From Nonomuraea gerenzanensis (lineage in GTDB: Bacteria > Actinomycetota > Actinomycetes > Streptosporangiales > Streptosporangiaceae), in contig NZ_CP084058.1 in NCBI RefSeq assembly GCF_020215645.1, positions 10,718,501-10,782,500 of the forward strand: a stretch of DNA of 64,000 bases, given 5' to 3'. Position numbers and translations under genes: made by a program. The notes beneath the pieces are model-generated. The model was given only the letters and a program-made list of their open reading frames with translations. It searched no databases and was not told the DNA's origin. This document shows, in pieces, positions 57,259 to 64,000 of the stretch; position 1 is the stretch's first letter; each line of letters begins with the position of its first letter.

Positions 57259-58233
57259 TTAGCTCCCGCTGGATCCGCCCCCGCAGCTCGATCCGCCGCC
57301 ACAGCTGGAACCACCGCCACTGCTCGACCCTGCGCCACAGCTCGACGAGCCGCCGCCGAAGTCCAGCCCGCCGTAGGAGTCGCTGCCGTACGTCGTGCCC
57401 TCGCCGCCGTGCGAGCCGCAGGAGCCGGCGCAGTCGCCGTTCGGGTCGCCGGCCGAGAGCCCGTCGCACAGGGTCCGGTCGTCCAGGTCGCTCAGCCCGT
57501 ACAGGGCGACGGGGATGCCGACGGCGGTGACCAGCGTGCGGTGGTCGCGCACGCCCCTGCGGTGGTAGTCGCGCGCGGAGACCAGCACGTCGCGGCCCTC
57601 GCGGGTCAGCACGTTGCGCAGCCGCCTGCGCTGCCGGAGCAGCGCCGCCACGCCGGAGATCGCGGCGAACCCGGAGATCAGGAACGTGCCGAAGAGGTAG
57701 CTCTCCTGGCCCGCCACGCCGATCGCCGTCAGCAGGACCAGCAGCACCAGGTAGCCCAGCGCGCCGCACACCGCGAGCTTGAGCCGGTCCCTGCGCCGCC
57801 ACGCGGCGCCGAACGCGTCCTCGCGCACGATCAGCCCGCGCGCTTCGAGCCCTCCGGCCAGCGACAGGAGCGCCGGATGCGACTCCAGCGCCCGCCGCAG
57901 CTCACTCGCCCGGTAGCCGCCCGGCCTGGCGGCCAGCGCGTCGAGCACCGCCTGCTCGATCGGCTCGGACGACGGGTGCGCGCCGTGCACCGGGGTGACC
58001 AGAGAGGCGCGCGACACGCGGACGGCGCCGGCCGTCGCGAGGACGGCCAGCGCCGTGTTGGCGGCCCGCCTCGGGCCGCCGGAGAGATAGGCCAGCTCGT
58101 AGTGGGAGAGCTGGTGCCCCGTGCCGCTCGGCGTGGCCTCGCTGATGCGCCTGCGCTCCCGCTCGACGCGCTGCTCGGCGGCGCTCACCAGGAAGAAGAC
58201 TCCGAAGGCTGCGATGAGCAGGACGAGATCCAC
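57259..58233 (-). CDS. TIGR04222-type membrane protein with Gly/Ser/Cys-rich tail (first copy)
   Basis: A 324-residue paralogue of the 56257 gene. N-terminal helix DLVLLIAAFGVFFLVS, TIGR04222 core (SHYELAYLSGGPRRAANTALAVL...), two central helices (about 155-200), and a tail from about residue 265 rich in Gly, Ser and Cys (GDCAGSCGS, then three GGGSSC-type units). The tail has at least five cysteines. GTG start with AGGGG upstream. It begins the minus-strand locus, 99 nt before its paralogue. Family function is unknown; the low-complexity Cys tail is a hallmark of the family. Confidence 0.85.
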   Translation of the reverse strand: MDLVLLIAAFGVFFLVSAAEQRVERERRRISEATPSGTGHQLSHYELAYLSGGPRRAANTALAVLATAGAVRVSRASLVTPVHGAHPSSEPIEQAVLDALAARPGGYRASELRRALESHPALLSLAGGLEARGLIVREDAFGAAWRRRDRLKLAVCGALGYLVLLVLLTAIGVAGQESYLFGTFLISGFAAISGVAALLRQRRRLRNVLTREGRDVLVSARDYHRRGVRDHRTLVTAVGIPVALYGLSDLDDRTLCDGLSAGDPNGDCAGSCGSHGGEGTTYGSDSYGGLDFGGGSSSCGAGSSSGGGSSCGGGSSCGGGSSGS

Positions 58234-58309
58234 GGCAGCCCCTCCCGAGCGGCGGTACGGCGTCCGGCCAAGCTAGACGGCCGGGCCGTACCGCACAAGG
58301 GAGTCGCGC

Positions 58310-60103
58310 TCAGCCGAGGCGGTCGAGCAGCGCGTTGTACTCGTCCCACAGCTCCTTGGGCAGGTGGCTGCCGAAGGTGTCGAAGTGGCCCGGGATCAGC
58401 GCGGCCTCCTCGCGCCAGACCTCCCGGTCGACGGTGAGCAGCGTGCGCAGGTCCTCCTCGGACAGGTCGAGGCCCTCGGTGTCGAGGTCGGCCGGCAGCA
58501 GGCCGATCGGCGTCGGCACGGCCTTGGCCTCGCCGTTGAGCCGCTCCACGATCCACTTGAGCACGCGGCTGTTCTCGCCGAAGCCGGGCCAGACGAACGT
58601 GCCCTCGTCGTTCTTCCTGAACCAGTTGACGTAGTAGATGCGCGGCAGCCGGGCGCCCTCACGACGGCCGATCTCCAGCCAGTGGCCGAAGTAGTCGCCC
58701 ATGTTGTAGCCGCAGAACGGCAGCATGGCGAACGGGTCGTGGCGCAGCTCGCCGACCTTGCCCTCGGCGGCGGCGGTCTTCTCGGAGGCGACGTTGGCTC
58801 CGAGGAAGACGCCGTGCTGCCAGCTCAGCGACTCCGTGACCAGAGGCACGGCGGTGGCGCGGCGACCGCCGAACAAGATCGCTGAGATGGGCACGCCCTT
58901 GGGGTCCTGCCATTCGGGCGCGATGGTCGGGCACTGCGAGGCAGGCGTGGTGAAGCGCGCGTTGGGGTGGGCGGCGGGCTCGTCGCTGCCGGGCGTCCAG
59001 GAGCGGCCCTTCCAGTCGGTCAGGTGCGCGGGCGGCTCCTCGGTGAGGCCCTCCCACCACACGTCGCCGTCGTCGGTGAGCGCGACGTTGGTGAAGATGC
59101 TGTTGCCCCAGAGCGTCTTGATGGCGTTGGCGTTGGTCACCTCGCCGGTGCCGGGGGCCACGCCGAAGAAGCCGGCCTCCGGGTTGATGGCGTACAGGCG
59201 GCCGTCCTCGCCGAAGCGCATCCAGGCGATGTCGTCGCCGATCGTCTCGACCTTCCAGCCCGGGATCGTGGGCTTGAGCATGGCGAGGTTGGTCTTGCCG
59301 CAGGCGCTGGGGAAGGCGGCGGCGATGTAGCGGGTCTCGCCGGAGGGCGGGGTCAGCTTGAGAATGAGCATGTGCTCGGCCAGCCAGCCCTCGTCGCGGG
59401 CCATCACGCTGGCAATGCGCAGCGCGTAGCACTTCTTGCCGAGCAGCGCGTTGCCGCCGTAGCCGGAGCCGTAGGACCAGATCTCGCGGGTCTCGGGGAA
59501 GTGGCTGATGTACTTCGTGGAGCTGCACGGCCACGGCACGTCGGCCTGGCCGGGCTCCAGCGGCGCCCCGACGGAGTGGACCGCCTTGACGAAGTCGCCC
59601 CGCTCCTCGATCAGCCGCAGCGCCCGCTCGCCCATGCGCGTCATGACGCGCATCGAGACGGCCACGTACGCGGAGTCGGTGATCTCCACCCCGAGCTGGG
59701 AGATCTCGCCGCCCAGCGGGCCCATGCAGAACGGCACCACGTACATGGTCCGGCCGCGCATGCAGCCCTTGAACAGCTCGCCGAACGTCTGGCGCATCTC
59801 GCCGGGCGCGATCCAGTTGTTGGTGGGCCCGGCGTCCTCGCGGCGCTCGGAGCAGATGAAGGTGCGGTCCTCGACCCGTGCCACGTCGGTGGGGTCGGAC
59901 TTGGCGTAGAAGCTGTTGGGCCTGGCGGCCAGGCGCGTGAGGGTGCCCTGCTCCACGAGGAGGTTGGTCAGCCTTGTCCACTCCTCCTCGGAGCCGTCGC
60001 ACCACTCGATGCGGTCCGGCTGGGTGAGGGCCGCGATCTCGTTCACCCACGCGGCCAATTCGCGATTGCTGGTGGGCGCTTCTACTTCCACGGAAACGGA
60101 CAC
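58310..60103 (-). CDS. pckG: Phosphoenolpyruvate carboxykinase (GTP)
   Basis: Converts oxaloacetate and GTP to PEP, CO2 and GDP: entry to gluconeogenesis. It has 597 residues, normal for the GTP class. Features: the P-loop [13 protein letters not shown] with the reactive cysteine, GDDIAWM metal site, [14 protein letters not shown] and [12 protein letters not shown] at 60103 follows GGAGGAG. Upstream at 60282-60338 lie three GntR/DasR-type operator sequences, so expression may answer to an amino-sugar or related signal. With glpX and fumarases it completes a gluconeogenic set in this window. Confidence 0.97.
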   Translation of the reverse strand: MSVSVEVEAPTSNRELAAWVNEIAALTQPDRIEWCDGSEEEWTRLTNLLVEQGTLTRLAARPNSFYAKSDPTDVARVEDRTFICSERREDAGPTNNWIAPGEMRQTFGELFKGCMRGRTMYVVPFCMGPLGGEISQLGVEITDSAYVAVSMRVMTRMGERALRLIEERGDFVKAVHSVGAPLEPGQADVPWPCSSTKYISHFPETREIWSYGSGYGGNALLGKKCYALRIASVMARDEGWLAEHMLILKLTPPSGETRYIAAAFPSACGKTNLAMLKPTIPGWKVETIGDDIAWMRFGEDGRLYAINPEAGFFGVAPGTGEVTNANAIKTLWGNSIFTNVALTDDGDVWWEGLTEEPPAHLTDWKGRSWTPGSDEPAAHPNARFTTPASQCPTIAPEWQDPKGVPISAILFGGRRATAVPLVTESLSWQHGVFLGANVASEKTAAAEGKVGELRHDPFAMLPFCGYNMGDYFGHWLEIGRREGARLPRIYYVNWFRKNDEGTFVWPGFGENSRVLKWIVERLNGEAKAVPTPIGLLPADLDTEGLDLSEEDLRTLLTVDREVWREEAALIPGHFDTFGSHLPKELWDEYNALLDRLG

Positions 60104-60281
60104 GACTTGACTCCTCCACTCTCTCAGGGCCCAGTCATCATTAACGACGGAGCGCCCCGAAAGCCAATTGGCGTAGACCTATTGTCTGGGTGCGTCGCCG
60201 CAGGCAGCGGCCCTGACGATTGGGGGAGCCTACCCACGCGGAGGAGATTTAAAAGAGGTATTTTTCACCCTGCCGGACCCC

Positions 60282-60338
60282 AGTGGTCCAGTCCAATTAA
60301 GCTGGTCTAAACCAATTGTCGAAGTGGTTTAGTCCATT
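60282..60338. promoter_or_regulatory. Three dre-like GntR-family operators upstream of pckG
   Basis: Three 16-bp elements at 60282-60297, 60301-60316 and 60323-60338 (AGTGGTCCAGTCCAAT, GCTGGTCTAAACCAAT, AGTGGTTTAGTCCATT). Each is an imperfect palindrome close to the DasR/HutC-type consensus TGGTCTAGACCA. They sit about 180-235 bp upstream of the pckG start, just after the stop of the upstream gene. Confidence 0.65.
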
Positions 60339-60364
60339 CCCTGAGCCGTTTCCGCTGGCCGCTC

Positions 60365-60886
60365 TCATGAATGGACGTCGGGCCCCGCGGAGCGGACGCG
60401 GTCCACGTGCTGCAAGGCGTCGCGCAGCTCGGCCAGCCACTCGTCGGTGTTCTTGCCGACCAGGCGCACGCACCAGGCGAGCGCGTCGCTGCGGCTCCTG
60501 GCCACACCGGCGGCCACCAGCGTGTCGAGCACCTGACGCTCGGCCTGGCGCAGGCGCGTCATGACGGGCACGGACAGTGTGGTGAACATCACAGTCTCGC
60601 CGCCGCAGACCACGCCCCAGGACACCTTCTGGCGGAACCGGTGCTCGGCCTCCCTGGCGATCTCGATCCGCCGCTCGCGTGTCTCCTCCCTGAACCTCCT
60701 GGCCAGCCCCTCGATCAGGGCCTGCCGCTCGGCCTCGGGGGTGTCGGCCGGCGGGTCGGGCAGGGTGCCGAGCACCGCGATCTCCTCGCGGTCCCGGACG
60801 ATCTCCGGCGCCCCGGTGAACCAGCCCTCGGGCAGCCGGCCGGTGAACCAGCCGCGTACCTGCGCGGTCGCCTCATCTGTTGCCAT
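60365..60886 (-). CDS. Conserved hypothetical actinobacterial protein
   Basis: A 173-residue soluble protein, not assigned to a named family. The first half is rich in charged helices (ERQALIEGLARRFREETRERRIEIAREAEHRF). The second half holds the conserved strand VMFTTLSVPVMTRL and a helical end VARSRSDALAWCVRLVGKNTDEWLAELRDAL, which has a ribbon-helix-like look (SRSDALAWCVRLVG). A DNA- or toxin-antitoxin role is possible but unproven. ATG start. It lies between the C40 peptidase and the pckG operators. Confidence 0.75.
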   Translation of the reverse strand: MATDEATAQVRGWFTGRLPEGWFTGAPEIVRDREEIAVLGTLPDPPADTPEAERQALIEGLARRFREETRERRIEIAREAEHRFRQKVSWGVVCGGETVMFTTLSVPVMTRLRQAERQVLDTLVAAGVARSRSDALAWCVRLVGKNTDEWLAELRDALQHVDRVRSAGPDVHS

Positions 60887-60955
60887 GTAATCAACATTAC
60901 ATTCTTGCGGCCCGAATGCACGTGCAGACAGGAGGACCTGTCGGTCAGGGAAGGG

Positions 60956-62110
60956 TCAGCGGACCTTGGCCGCCGCGATGGGGCTCACCCGGACGACCCC
61001 GGCCAGGTTCCTGGTGCTCACCGGGACGATCTTCACCACGTCACCGGTGCGCGGCGCGTGCAGCATCTTCCCGTCGCCCCAGTAGATCGCCACGTGCGAG
61101 ATGTAGTCGGGGTTCGTCGGGTCGTTGCGCCAGAAGAGCAGGTCGCCCGGGTGCGCCTGCGAGTAGGGCACCTGCGGTCCCGTCACCCACTGCTGGTGCG
61201 TCACGCGGGGCATGCGCACCCCCGCCTGCCCGTAGGCCCACTGGACCAGGCCGGAGCAGTCGAAGGTCTCGGGGCCCTCGGCGCCCCACACGTACGGGCG
61301 GCCCAGCTTGGACACCGCCGCCCTGAGCGCCACCGTGAGCTGCTCGCCGGTCATGAACGAGCCCGCCGGCCAGTTGCGCTGGGTCACCTTCTGCTGCGGC
61401 TGGGGCAGCACCGGGTTGACCGTGGCCACCTGCGTGCCCTTGCCCAGCGCCTTCATGATCCGCTTGCTCAGCGTGGCGGAGTTCGCCTTGGGCGCGCTGA
61501 CGATGAGCGCGTTGTCGCGGGGCAGCCCCAGCGCGCGGCCGACCTCCTTGGACACGACCGCGTCCACGGCGCCGAAGCCCGTGGTGGCGTACGCGCCGAT
61601 GCGCAGCCGCCCGGCGCCGCCCGCCGACACCCGGCTGTGCAGCGCCAGCCCGCCGTCGTTGCCCAGCACGAACGAGACCGCCACGTCGCCCGCCGCGACG
61701 TTCTGCCACAGCGCGTCGGAGGAGGCGGTCACCTTGGGGGTGTACGAGCGGAACGTCGAGGGGTTGACCGCCAGCGTCTGCACGCGCTTGCCGTCGAGCG
61801 TGACCGAGGCCGCGTCGGCCAGCTCCAGCGCCCGCACGCCGGACAGCTTCGCGACCTTCTGCAACATCTCGTTGGTGAACGGCTTGCGCGTGAGCACGAA
61901 CAGGTTGGGCTTGTGCAGCTTGCTCAGCGGCGCCACCGGCTGCGCCGTGGGGAGCGCCTGCGGCTGCTGCATCGGCCGCTTCTGCGCCAGCGGAGTCTGC
62001 CGGGGAGTGGCCCGCACCACCTCGCCGGGGGCGAGGGTGGCCTCCGGCTGCGTCAGTAACAGCACATCGGCCGTCAGCACCGCGACCAGGGTCACCACGA
62101 TGAACGGCAC
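60956..62110 (-). CDS. NlpC/P60 (C40) peptidoglycan endopeptidase, membrane-anchored
   Basis: A 384-residue exported protein with an N-terminal membrane segment (VPFIVVTLVAVLTADVLLL), a middle region of about 200 residues of unknown fold, and a C40 domain (from about 245) with catalytic Cys in ETFDCSGLVQWAYG and His in ISHVAIYWGDGKMLHAP. It cuts stem-peptide links in the wall. The start is odd: the reading frame stays open upstream of the GTG and encodes the basic stretch KTRKRRNTYKL, ideal before a membrane helix, yet holds no ATG, GTG or TTG. The true N-terminus may differ. Confidence 0.88.
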   Translation of the reverse strand: MPFIVVTLVAVLTADVLLLTQPEATLAPGEVVRATPRQTPLAQKRPMQQPQALPTAQPVAPLSKLHKPNLFVLTRKPFTNEMLQKVAKLSGVRALELADAASVTLDGKRVQTLAVNPSTFRSYTPKVTASSDALWQNVAAGDVAVSFVLGNDGGLALHSRVSAGGAGRLRIGAYATTGFGAVDAVVSKEVGRALGLPRDNALIVSAPKANSATLSKRIMKALGKGTQVATVNPVLPQPQQKVTQRNWPAGSFMTGEQLTVALRAAVSKLGRPYVWGAEGPETFDCSGLVQWAYGQAGVRMPRVTHQQWVTGPQVPYSQAHPGDLLFWRNDPTNPDYISHVAIYWGDGKMLHAPRTGDVVKIVPVSTRNLAGVVRVSPIAAAKVR

Positions 62111-62232
62111 GAGTTTGTAGGTATTACGCCGTTTACGGGTCTTGACTAAGAAACTGAGGTCTTGCCGGATTCCGGACCCATGCGAAAATTCCGCCGGGCC
62201 AACGGGGGCCCGGCGGTCGTGGTCCAGGGGGG

Positions 62233-62733
62233 TCAGTTGCCGATGTACGGCACAGCCTCGAGGATCTCGACGGTGTTCTGCCGTCCGTTGGGCAGGGAGT
62301 ACGTGGCCTTCTCACCGATCTTCTTGCCGTTGATCGCCGCCCCGAGGGGGGACTTGGGCGAGTAGACGTCGATCGGCGCGCCGCTCTCCTCGCGGGAGGC
62401 GAGCAGGAAGGTGACCTCGTCGTCGTCGCCGACGAACCGGATGGTCACGGTCATGCCGGGGCCCACCACACCCTCCGCCTTGGGGGCCTCTCCCACCTGG
62501 GCGTTGTCGAGAATCTGCCGGAGGTGGAAGATCCGGGCCTCCATCTTGCCCTGCTCGTCCTTGGCGGCGTGGTATCCGCCGTTCTCGCGCAGGTCGCCCT
62601 CTTCACGGGCGGCCTCGATCTTCTTGGCGATGTCGACGCGCCCGGGGCCAGAGAGATACTCGTACTCCGCCTTCAGGCGGTCGTACGCCTCCTGCGTCAG
62701 CCATGTGACGTTCTCATCGCGAGAGTCGGCCAC
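62233..62733 (-). CDS. greA: Transcription elongation factor GreA
   Basis: A 166-residue GreA that rescues backtracked RNA polymerase by stimulating cleavage of the nascent RNA. The N-terminal coiled coil has the acidic tip EGDLRENGGYHAAKDEQ with the DxxE-like catalytic acids, followed by the C-terminal FKBP-like domain (SPLGAAINGKKIGEKATYSLPNGR). Length and ending (EAVPYIGN) are normal. GTG start. The DUF4307-greA pairing beside mca matches the mycobacterial order. Confidence 0.97.
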   Translation of the reverse strand: MADSRDENVTWLTQEAYDRLKAEYEYLSGPGRVDIAKKIEAAREEGDLRENGGYHAAKDEQGKMEARIFHLRQILDNAQVGEAPKAEGVVGPGMTVTIRFVGDDDEVTFLLASREESGAPIDVYSPKSPLGAAINGKKIGEKATYSLPNGRQNTVEILEAVPYIGN

Positions 62734-62841
62734 GGGTTCTCCTTGCTTGCCTAGGGGGCCCTGAGATCATCTGAGGTTGCGTACGGTTGAATTGCGAAAG
62801 GCTAACAAGTTAACCGCTCGAACGCTTCCCCAAATGTCTCA

Positions 62842-63261
62842 CTATACGAGATTGCAGTACTGGATGTGGACGGAAGTCGCCTGACCACTCGTGTCGAGGC
62901 TTTCCTTGAGCTGCTTACTACCCTCACCAGGCGGGATTCTTACTTCCTTGCTGCCCACTTCCGCATGATTGACGTCCAGAGCCCTGATCCGGCAGACGGC
63001 CACCCTATCGTCTGGCTTGTAGACCTCAAAGGTGATCTCGGCCCTGCTGGGCCCGTTCACCTTGAACGTCACGACCTGGGCCGGCGCCTCCGAGCCCCCG
63101 GCCGTCATCGACCACATCACGTAGCCCCAGCCACCTGCGATGATGGCCACGAGCACGCCGATCACCACGTGGACGACAAGCCGGCCACCTCGTCTGGGTC
63201 GGTCTGGAAAGTCGTCGGGCGTGCCGAGAACTGGCCCGTTCCCGGCATCTCTGGTGACCAT
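62842..63261 (-). CDS. DUF4307 membrane protein
   Basis: A 139-residue protein with one membrane helix (about 30-50, LVVHVVIGVLVAIIAGGWGYVMW) and an extracytoplasmic beta domain (VVTFKVNGPSRAEITFEVYKPDDRVAVCRIRALDVNHAEVGSKEVRIPPG) containing two Cys. This is the DUF4307 family, found next to mca in actinobacteria. Function unknown. ATG at 63261 gives the family length; a longer form has no membrane logic. Divergent from mca with a 134-bp gap. Confidence 0.92.
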   Translation of the reverse strand: MVTRDAGNGPVLGTPDDFPDRPRRGGRLVVHVVIGVLVAIIAGGWGYVMWSMTAGGSEAPAQVVTFKVNGPSRAEITFEVYKPDDRVAVCRIRALDVNHAEVGSKEVRIPPGEGSKQLKESLDTSGQATSVHIQYCNLV

Positions 63262-63395
63262 GGCGGAATCTCCCTGCACTCCCTCAGCGTTATCCGAGAC
63301 AATTGTCGCCCGCGGGGGGTGTGCCCTCGCGACCGCCCAGCAGAAACTAACCTCTCTGGGCGACTGACCGGTCCCGACTGAGGAGCTTCGAGCCC

Positions 63396-64000
63396 GTGAG
63401 TGCACCGCTGAGGCTGATGGCCGTTCACGCCCACCCCGACGACGAGTCGAGCAAGGGCGCCGCCACGATGGCGCGTTACGTGCGTGAAGGCGTGGAAGTG
63501 CTGGTCTGTACCCTCACGGGCGGTGAGCGCGGATCCGTGCTCAACCCCAAGATGGACCGGCCTGAGATCGTCGCCAACATCGGGGAGGTGCGCAAGGCCG
63601 AGATGGCCAGGGCGCGCGAGATCCTCGGTGTCGAGCAGCGTTTCATGGGTTTCGTGGACTCCGGGCTGCCGGAGAACGAGGACGAGCAGCTTCCTGAGGG
63701 CTGCTTCGCCCTGCAGAAGCTGGAGGACGCCTCGGCGCCGCTGGTGGCGGCCGTCCGCGCGTTCAGGCCGCACGTGATCATCACCTATGACGACGACGGC
63801 GGTTACCCGCACCCCGACCACATCATGACGAACAGGGTCTCCGTGGAGGCGTTCGAGGCGGCCGGCGACCCCGACCGCTACCCGGGCACCGGCGACCCCT
63901 GGCAGCCGCTCAAGCTCTACTACCAGATGGGCTTCACCAAGGAGCGCTTCGAGGCGCTGCACGAGGCGATGACCGAGCGCGGCCTGGGCTCCCCGTACGC
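63396..64000 (+). CDS. mca: Mycothiol S-conjugate amidase Mca (partial, 3' end cut)
   Basis: Zinc amidase that cleaves mycothiol-toxin conjugates to a mercapturic acid and GlcN-Ins, detoxifying electrophiles and antibiotics. The N-terminal LmbE-type motif AHPDDESSKGAATMARY, YDDDGGYPHPDHI and QPLKLYYQMGFTKER are present; the Lys and Tyr-containing segment distinguishes Mca from MshB. GTG at 63396 after GAGGAG. The gene runs past the right edge, so about 200 of roughly 290 codons are seen. It implies a mycothiol-producing actinobacterium. Confidence 0.96.
   Translation, partial: MSAPLRLMAVHAHPDDESSKGAATMARYVREGVEVLVCTLTGGERGSVLNPKMDRPEIVANIGEVRKAEMARAREILGVEQRFMGFVDSGLPENEDEQLPEGCFALQKLEDASAPLVAAVRAFRPHVIITYDDDGGYPHPDHIMTNRVSVEAFEAAGDPDRYPGTGDPWQPLKLYYQMGFTKERFEALHEAMTERGLGSPY

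Noticed and set aside
60365..60886. Toxin-antitoxin antitoxin gene
   Set aside because: The ribbon-helix-like ending is suggestive only; no toxin partner is adjacent and the protein is longer than typical antitoxins.

Overview
The window is a strongly GC-rich actinobacterial chromosome segment, most likely from the order Streptosporangiales (Nonomuraea or a relative). That placement is an inference from GC bias, many GTG starts, mycothiol metabolism (mca), F420-type enzymes and gene content, not from a marker gene. Much of the right-hand three quarters follows, as remembered rather than aligned, the gene neighbourhood of the Mycobacterium tuberculosis block Rv1080c-Rv1112: ychF, DUF6542, ispH, a lipid-droplet-type protein, xseA/xseB, DUF4245, glpX, fumarase, phoH2, a cis-prenyltransferase, mca, DUF4307 and greA. 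Lineage-specific blocks are inserted into it.

Layout. Positions 1-10678 (minus strand) hold a seven-gene operon that looks like a Gram-positive type IV secretion/conjugation core of the Tn916/pCW3 type: TcpC/VirB8-like, a small membrane protein, a TcpE-like domain fused to a MinD/ParA-like domain, a VirB4-like ATPase, a VirB6-like channel protein, a second VirB8-like protein and a muralytic enzyme cut by the window edge. No relaxase, coupling ATPase, integrase or att site is visible. 11-26.6 kb carries housekeeping genes (ychF, rmuC, ispH, xseA, xseB, glpX) mixed with TetR regulators, an F420-type oxidoreductase behind a striking twin operator, and an MFS exporter. 26.6-39.1 kb holds a sugar-type oxidoreductase, a MocR regulator with its divergent EamA transporter, class I and class II fumarases, a decapeptide-period repeat tract, two Ser/Thr kinases, and trpD preceded by a Trp-Trp leader peptide and mutually exclusive hairpins (a transcription attenuator).

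39.2-45.3 kb is a compact candidate 3-hydroxybutyrate/PHB-oligomer utilisation operon: 3-hydroxybutyrate dehydrogenase, PucR regulator, MHS permease, cytosolic hydrolase and secreted esterase. 45.3-52.2 kb holds a glycosyltransferase, a lytic transglycosylase with a complex upstream region (CRP-type box and two strong stems), a response regulator-kinase-lipoprotein operon and PIN-PhoH.

53.3-58.2 kb (minus strand) is the most interesting accessory locus: two TIGR04222-type membrane proteins with Gly/Ser/Cys-rich tails, then a DUF692/MNIO-type iron oxidase and a translationally coupled partner-like protein. This arrangement suggests oxidative modification of the cysteine-rich tails, a RiPP-like chemistry on membrane-anchored proteins. 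The window ends with GTP-dependent PEP carboxykinase behind three dre-like operators, a C40 peptidase, greA, DUF4307 and the start of mca. No rRNA, tRNA, CRISPR array or insertion sequence was found.
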